NCBI GenBank assembly: GCA_021372675.1
Contig: JAJFTZ010000006.1
Coordinates: forward strand, 1 to 45,373
Direction of reading: 5' to 3'
From: Eubacteriales bacterium
GTDB lineage: Bacteria > Bacillota > Clostridia > Christensenellales > CAG-138
Length of the DNA stretch: 45,373 nucleotides
A program made the translations under genes and the position numbers. The notes below the pieces were generated by a model. That model had not been told where the DNA came from. It saw nothing but the letters and a program-made list of their open reading frames with translations, and did not search any database. Positions 39,263-45,373 of this stretch are shown piece after piece. Numbering within the stretch: the first letter of the stretch is position 1; every line of letters begins with the position of its first letter.

Positions 39263-40227
39263 AGCTTCGTCATTCTGAGCGCGGCCCAGCCCTCGGAAAC
39301 GACGCACTTTCCCGTAGCGAGGCCGTTTTCATGGAGCGCGCGCTCTACCTCGCCGAGCCTTTCCTCGATGATGCCCGAAGCGATGAAAGTGCCGCTTTGT
39401 TTTAAAAGACGCGGCACGAGCGGCGCGAGCGCGACGATGACCGACGCCACAATGTTGGCGCATACCACGTCGTAGCCTTGAGTTATTTTTTCGACGAGGG
39501 TTTCGTCCTCGAGGAGGTTACCGACGAGCACCTCGCAGCTTTCCTCGGGGATGCCGTTAAGCGCCGCGTTCTCCCGCGTCACCTTTCGGGCAACGGGGTC
39601 GATATCCACGGCGAGCGCATGCTTCGCGCCGAGCAAAAGCGCCGTAACGGAGAGAATGCCGCTGCCGCAGCCAAGGTCGAGCATAACGTCGCCCTTTTTT
39701 ACGCAGCTTTCCAAAAGCTCCATGCACATGCGCGTGGTGGGATGCGTGCCGGTGCCGAACGCCATCCCCGGATCGACGGATACCACCGTGCGGCCTCCCG
39801 CGTCGAACTCCGTTTCCCAAGAGGGGCGGAGGAAAAGCTTTTCGCCCACCTTCACGGGCTTATAATAGGCCTTCCAATTGTTCGCCCAATCCTCCTCGTC
39901 CACGGTGCGCGCCGCTACTTCGAGGCTGCCGAGGTCGATCCCCACGTCCATGCCGCGAAGCGCGCGGAAGGACTCCTTTACCTCGTCAACAAGCGCGCGG
40001 TTCTCGGGAAGGTCGGCGAGGTATGCCTTCACGCAGGGGCCGTTTTTGGCGGCGAGCGCCTGAAAGTCCGCAAAATCCCAGTACGCGGCGGTGTCCTTCA
40101 AAAACGCCTCCACGCTTTCTGCGCTTTCCTCAATGCAGGTCTGCGCGATGCCGAGCATGTCGAGACGCGCGCAAACGGCCTCGATACCCTCCTCTGTCGT
40201 TGCTATCGACAATTCGATCCAGTTCAT
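39259..40227 (-). CDS. prmA: Ribosomal protein L11 methyltransferase
   Basis: A 322-residue class I methyltransferase that modifies L11. An N-terminal L11-binding domain precedes the Rossmann domain with VDPGMAFGTGTHPTT and the SAM-binding motif LDLGCGSGIL. The start MNWIELSI at 40227 is the standard one; upstream codons run into the promoter. It is followed by rsmE with overlap and is first in the operon. Confidence 0.96.
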   Translation of the reverse strand: MNWIELSIATTEEGIEAVCARLDMLGIAQTCIEESAESVEAFLKDTAAYWDFADFQALAAKNGPCVKAYLADLPENRALVDEVKESFRALRGMDVGIDLGSLEVAARTVDEEDWANNWKAYYKPVKVGEKLFLRPSWETEFDAGGRTVVSVDPGMAFGTGTHPTTRMCMELLESCVKKGDVMLDLGCGSGILSVTALLLGAKHALAVDIDPVARKVTRENAALNGIPEESCEVLVGNLLEDETLVEKITQGYDVVCANIVASVIVALAPLVPRLLKQSGTFIASGIIEERLGEVERALHENGLATGKCVVSEGWAALRMTKL

Positions 40228-40270
40228 CAAAACCCGCCTGACGTTATTCGGGCCATGCCCGTCGTTCCAT

Positions 40271-40299
40271 ACTATAGTATATTTTGGCGCTTTGGGCAA
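40271..40299 (-). promoter_or_regulatory. Promoter for prmA-rsmE-mtaB-HIT
   Basis: TTGCCC (40294-40299), 17-base spacer and TATAGT (40271-40276) on the minus strand, giving a start near 40264, about 37 bases before the prmA ATG. Confidence 0.6.
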
Positions 40300-40373
40300 C
40301 CAAAAACAAACGGGGATTCACCGAGACGCCCCTATAAATAAGTCCTTTGTGACGGCATGCGCGCCGCAGCGGA

Positions 40374-40490
40374 GGCCGTGAAACGGCCGGCAGCGAGCAA
40401 GAAAGCACCGCGCCATTTTGGGTGCGGTGCGACCATTGCGAACGATGAAAGGACACCTCCTAGGCCGTTGCGCGGTGAGCAAAACGGCCC
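40374..40490. other. Hairpin cluster between dnaJ and prmA
   Basis: The gap 40228-40539 (312 bases) has no convincing gene. Besides the prmA promoter and dnaJ terminator it holds three further inverted repeats: GGCCGT/ACGGCC at 40374-40388, GCACCGC/GCGGTGC at 40405-40430, and GGCCGTT/AACGGCC at about 40462-40490. A GTG-started open frame (40244-40456) runs across them with no family resemblance and is treated as chance. Confidence 0.5.
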
Positions 40491-40527
40491 TAAAAAACCT
40501 CGCCCACATGGCAAAGCCATGTGGGCG
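40491..40527 (-). terminator. Rho-independent terminator after dnaJ
   Basis: A perfect 12-base-pair stem (40501-40512 with 40516-40527), 3-base loop, then AGG and six T on the minus strand (40497-40492). It closes the heat-shock operon. Confidence 0.92.
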
Positions 40528-40539
40528 AAAGCGCAGCTC

Positions 40540-41670
40540 CTACCAGAACTTCGCTTTTTTCTTCGCTCTGTTATCCGAAACGTCTTCGCCCATGCTCTCG
40601 GCGAGCCGCTTGAGAAGCTCGCGCTGCTCCTCCGTGACCTTCTTGGGCACCAGCACGTTCACCTTCACGAGAAGGTCGCCCCTGCCGGAGGTGTTGAGCC
40701 TCGGCACGCCCTGCTCGCGCAGACGGAACACGGTGTTAGGCTGCGTGCCCTCGGGCACGGAATACTTTACGCTGCCCCTGAGCGTGGGTACGTTGATCTC
40801 GCCGCCGAGCGCCGCTACGGTGAAAGGTATGGGCATATCCGTATGCAGGTCGAAGCCCTTGCGTTCAAACTGCTTGTGCGGCTTTACCGTGATGGCGATG
40901 TACAGATCGCCCGGAGGGCCGCCGTTAAAGCCCGCCTCGCCCTCGCCGCGCATGTTGAGCGACTGGCCGTTATCGATGCCCGCGGGGATGTTGACGGAGA
41001 GCTTTTTGGTGCGGTTGAGCCTGCCCTTACCGCGGCATTCCGGGCAGGGCTCCTTAACGATCTTGCCCGTGCCGCCGCACGCGTCGCAGGAGCGCGCGGT
41101 CACGAACGAGCCGAACATGGTGTTTTGCTGCACGCGCACCTGGCCGCTGCCTCCGCAGGCCGCGCATTTCACGGGCTGCGTGCCGGGCCTCGCGCCCGTG
41201 CCGCCGCAGGTGTGGCAGGCTTCCTCGCGCGGGATGTTGATCTCCTTTTTGACGCCGAACACGGCTTCCTCAAAGGTGATGGTCAAATTGTACCTGAGGT
41301 CGTTGCCCGCGATAGGGCCGTTCCTCGTTTGACTGCCGCGGCCGAAGCCGCCGAAGCCGCCGAACATGGAATCTATGATATCCGCAAAATCGCCGAAGCC
41401 CGCGCCGCCGCTGTAATAGCCGCCCCCCGCGCCGCCGGCGGAGGGGTCGAACGCGGCATGGCCGAACTGGTCGTACTTGGCGCGCTTATCCTTATCGGAA
41501 AGCACCTCGTACGCCTCGTTGACCTCCTTAAACTTCGCCTCGGCCTCTTTATCGCCCGGATGCAGATCGGGGTGATATTGCTTGGCCGCCTTGCGGAACG
41601 CGGCCTTTACTTCATCTTCCGTTGCGTTTTTATTGACGCCGAGCGTTTCATAATAATCTGCCTTAGCCAA
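40540..41670 (-). CDS. dnaJ: Chaperone protein DnaJ
   Basis: A 376-residue class I J-protein that delivers clients to DnaK and stimulates its ATPase. The J domain (1-70) has the HPD motif, a Gly/Phe-rich linker follows, then four zinc-finger repeats (CHTCGGTG, CAACGGSG, CDACGGTG, CPECRGKG) and the C-terminal client-binding domains. I choose the TTG at 41670, giving MAKADYYETLGV, because AAGGAG is 11 bases before it; the TTG nine bases upstream at 41679 is only two bases from the ribosome site. Last gene of the hrcA operon, separated from dnaK by an unusually long hairpin-filled gap. Confidence 0.95.
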   Translation of the reverse strand: MAKADYYETLGVNKNATEDEVKAAFRKAAKQYHPDLHPGDKEAEAKFKEVNEAYEVLSDKDKRAKYDQFGHAAFDPSAGGAGGGYYSGGAGFGDFADIIDSMFGGFGGFGRGSQTRNGPIAGNDLRYNLTITFEEAVFGVKKEINIPREEACHTCGGTGARPGTQPVKCAACGGSGQVRVQQNTMFGSFVTARSCDACGGTGKIVKEPCPECRGKGRLNRTKKLSVNIPAGIDNGQSLNMRGEGEAGFNGGPPGDLYIAITVKPHKQFERKGFDLHTDMPIPFTVAALGGEINVPTLRGSVKYSVPEGTQPNTVFRLREQGVPRLNTSGRGDLLVKVNVLVPKKVTEEQRELLKRLAESMGEDVSDNRAKKKAKFW

Positions 41671-41696
41671 AATCCCCAAAGCTCCTTTTAGTTATC

Positions 41697-41722
41697 AAAA
41701 AAGTGCTTTGCGTCACTTTTTT
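41697..41722 (-). terminator. Terminator-like hairpin just before dnaJ
   Basis: A 9-base-pair stem (41697-41705 with 41714-41722) whose last six pairs are A-T, so it ends in TTTTTT on the minus strand. It lies about 10 bases before the dnaJ ribosome site and could reduce dnaJ expression below dnaK. The sequence is symmetric, so it would work in either direction. Confidence 0.5.
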
Positions 41723-41730
41723 GAGGATTA

Positions 41731-41898
41731 CAGGAAATACCTGTACCTACCGGTACGGCTGGTGTTTCCCGCAAAGAAAGCTTGCTGCGCAAGACTTACC
41801 GAAGGCCCGCAGGCCAAGCGCCTGAGGCGGCCCCCGGCGGGGACCGCCGTCGGCGGTTTAGAGCCTCTGGGGGCCTCGGCCCCCGAAGCCCCGGGCTT
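41731..41898. repeat. Array of eight perfect hairpins in the dnaK-dnaJ gap
   Basis: Short perfect inverted repeats follow one another nearly without spacing: 41731-41743, 41743-41756, 41781-41793, 41804-41815, 41832-41842, 41843-41857, 41869-41884 and 41886-41898, with arms of 4-7 bases and loops of 2-5. Together with the hairpins at 41697-41722 and 41908-41936 they fill most of the gap. No ribosome site or coding frame fits. It may be a dispersed intergenic repeat or a processed RNA segment; I cannot tell which. Confidence 0.55.
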
Positions 41899-41907
41899 AT
41901 AACCCCA

Positions 41908-41941
41908 CCTGAGCCAAAGCGTAGCTTTGGCTCAGGTTTTT
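41908..41941 (+). terminator. Plus-strand-oriented terminator downstream of dnaK
   Basis: A perfect 12-base-pair stem (41908-41919 with 41925-41936) and 5-base loop followed by five T on the plus strand only. No plus-strand gene precedes it. On the minus strand it lacks a T tail, so for dnaK mRNA it would be a 3' hairpin rather than a terminator. Confidence 0.6.
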
Positions 41942-41965
41942 AAGTCCAGTTACGGCGCCCGCCGC

Positions 41966-44424
<2,459 letters not shown>

Positions 44425-44461
44425 TTTACCTTCGCTCCTTTATAAATATTACTCCGCGTTT

Positions 44462-45373
44462 TTAATCGGAAGTAGTATCATACATATTCGTCAGCACGTC
44501 GCCCAAGCTTTTTCCTATATGGCGCAATACCGCGAGCACCCTCGCGTAATCCATGCGGGTGGGGCCTATTACGCCCAAGGAGCCCGTCGTGCTGTCGCCT
44601 ATTTTATACGTGGCCGTGACCACGCTGCTCCCCTTCAAATCAGGCTTCTCATTCTCGCTGCCGATGGTGATGGAAAACTCCACCTTGGTAGCCGCCGTGA
44701 GCATTTCGTAAGGCATTTCCTTTTCCTCCAAAGAGGATAAAAACGCCTTCGCGCGCGCAAGGTTGCTGAACTCCGGGTAGTTCAAAAGGTTTGTGGTGCC
44801 GCTTACCTCCACGTTGTTCCTGCCGCGGCCCGCGCCCACGCCGAGCGCTTTAACGACCGATTCCGCAAACTCGCGCCGCTCGCGCATCTCCTGCGGCATT
44901 TCCCTTAAAATAGCCTCCGCGGCGTCCTCTGTTTTCATGCCGGCGAAACGCTCGGTGAGCATGCGCGAAAGCCGCTCGAGATCGTTTGCGTTGAGGCCCG
45001 ACGGAACGTAGATGAACGTATCCCGCGCGATCCCCGCATCCGTCACCACCACCGCAAGCGCCTTGTTCTCGGTCACCGGCACGAGCTGGATGTGCTTGAG
45101 CTTCACGGCGTAAAGCTGGGGGCTCAGCACCATGGAGGTGTACTTGGTCATGTCGGAGATGGCGCGCGCCGTTTGGCGCACCACGTCCTCTACGCGGTCG
45201 AGGGCGCTCGTAAAGTACCGCTCGACGTAGCGCGCTTCCTCCTCGGTGAGGCTCGCGTGGCGCATGATGCTGTTTACGTAAAGGCGGTACGCCTTATCGG
45301 AGGGCACCCTGCCCGCGCTCGTATGCGGCTGCTCGAGAAACCCAAGCTCCTCGAGGTCGCTCATCTCGTTGCG
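44462..45373 (-). CDS. hrcA: Heat-inducible transcription repressor HrcA, N-terminus outside window
   Basis: 303 residues are visible in an open frame that reaches the window edge; the missing part is the start of the winged-helix DNA-binding domain. The visible sequence begins just before MSDLEELGFLEQPHTSAGRVPSD, the end of that domain, and continues with the GAF-like and dimer domains of HrcA, including the MDYARVLAVLRHIGKSLGDVL C-terminus. HrcA represses this operon by binding CIRCE elements, which would lie upstream, beyond the window. Confidence 0.95.
   Translation of the reverse strand, partial: RNEMSDLEELGFLEQPHTSAGRVPSDKAYRLYVNSIMRHASLTEEEARYVERYFTSALDRVEDVVRQTARAISDMTKYTSMVLSPQLYAVKLKHIQLVPVTENKALAVVVTDAGIARDTFIYVPSGLNANDLERLSRMLTERFAGMKTEDAAEAILREMPQEMRERREFAESVVKALGVGAGRGRNNVEVSGTTNLLNYPEFSNLARAKAFLSSLEEKEMPYEMLTAATKVEFSITIGSENEKPDLKGSSVVTATYKIGDSTTGSLGVIGPTRMDYARVLAVLRHIGKSLGDVLTNMYDTTSD

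Noticed and set aside
40244..40456. 70-codon minus-strand frame upstream of prmA
   Set aside because: It begins at a GTG that is part of an AGGAGGTG word, runs through hairpins and the prmA promoter, and resembles no family.

Overview
The window reads as a chromosomal backbone segment of a GC-rich, endospore-forming member of the Clostridia. The evidence is sporulation genes in their usual Firmicutes neighbourhoods (spo0A-spoIVB-recN-argR, the spoIIIAA-AH operon, GerW/YtfJ, ylmC), an IspH-ribosomal S1 fusion, the hrcA-grpE-dnaK-dnaJ order, and frequent TTG/GTG starts next to strong AGGAGG ribosome sites. The order or family cannot be fixed from this sequence alone. All 55 genes I support lie on the minus strand, so transcription runs from high to low coordinates. 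I see no phage, insertion sequence, CRISPR array, rRNA or canonical tRNA gene.

Layout, right to left. 45.4-40.5 kb is the heat-shock operon hrcA (cut by the window edge), grpE, dnaK, dnaJ, with a 295-base dnaK-dnaJ gap made almost wholly of perfect hairpins. 40.3-36.5 kb holds prmA, rsmE, mtaB, a HIT protein and rpsU. 36.3-34.3 kb has a small membrane protein, ylmC, nrdR and the pgeF-type gene. 34.2-33.9 kb is a gene-free stretch that folds into a three-way-junction RNA candidate, followed by an unrecognised membrane protein. 33.3-28.5 kb is spoIIIAA-AH, in which spoIIIAF is reduced to a 57-residue two-helix protein. 28.4-26.7 kb is asp23-amaP-DUF2273-nusB. 26.6-19.5 kb is folD, xseA, xseB, ispA, tlyA, nadK, argR, recN. 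19.4-14.8 kb is spoIVB, spo0A, deoB and a D,D-carboxypeptidase-like protein that has lost all three catalytic motifs. 14.7-9.7 kb is an M50 protease, scpA, scpB, a DUF2953 protein, gerW/ytfJ, an intact D,D-carboxypeptidase and rluB. 9.5-7.0 kb is a three-gene biotin carboxyltransferase set (OadG-like, biotin carrier, OadA-like). 6.9-0 kb runs from one good promoter through surE, an RpiR regulator, a histidine phosphatase, a flavoprotein, cmk, plsC and the ispH-rpsA fusion.

How the genes work together: the sporulation block joins the master regulator Spo0A, the SpoIVB checkpoint protease, the SpoIIIA channel and cortex or germination factors. Around it are housekeeping operons for translation (rRNA and tRNA modification, S1, S21), chromosome upkeep (RecN, ScpAB, exonuclease VII), isoprenoid and lipid precursors, and protein folding. 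The observations most worth following are the structured RNA near 34 kb, the hairpin array between dnaK and dnaJ, the degenerate carboxypeptidase at the dacF position, the minimal SpoIIIAF, an internal promoter plus ribosome site inside the ispH-rpsA fusion, and the triplicated motif in the OadG-like protein.
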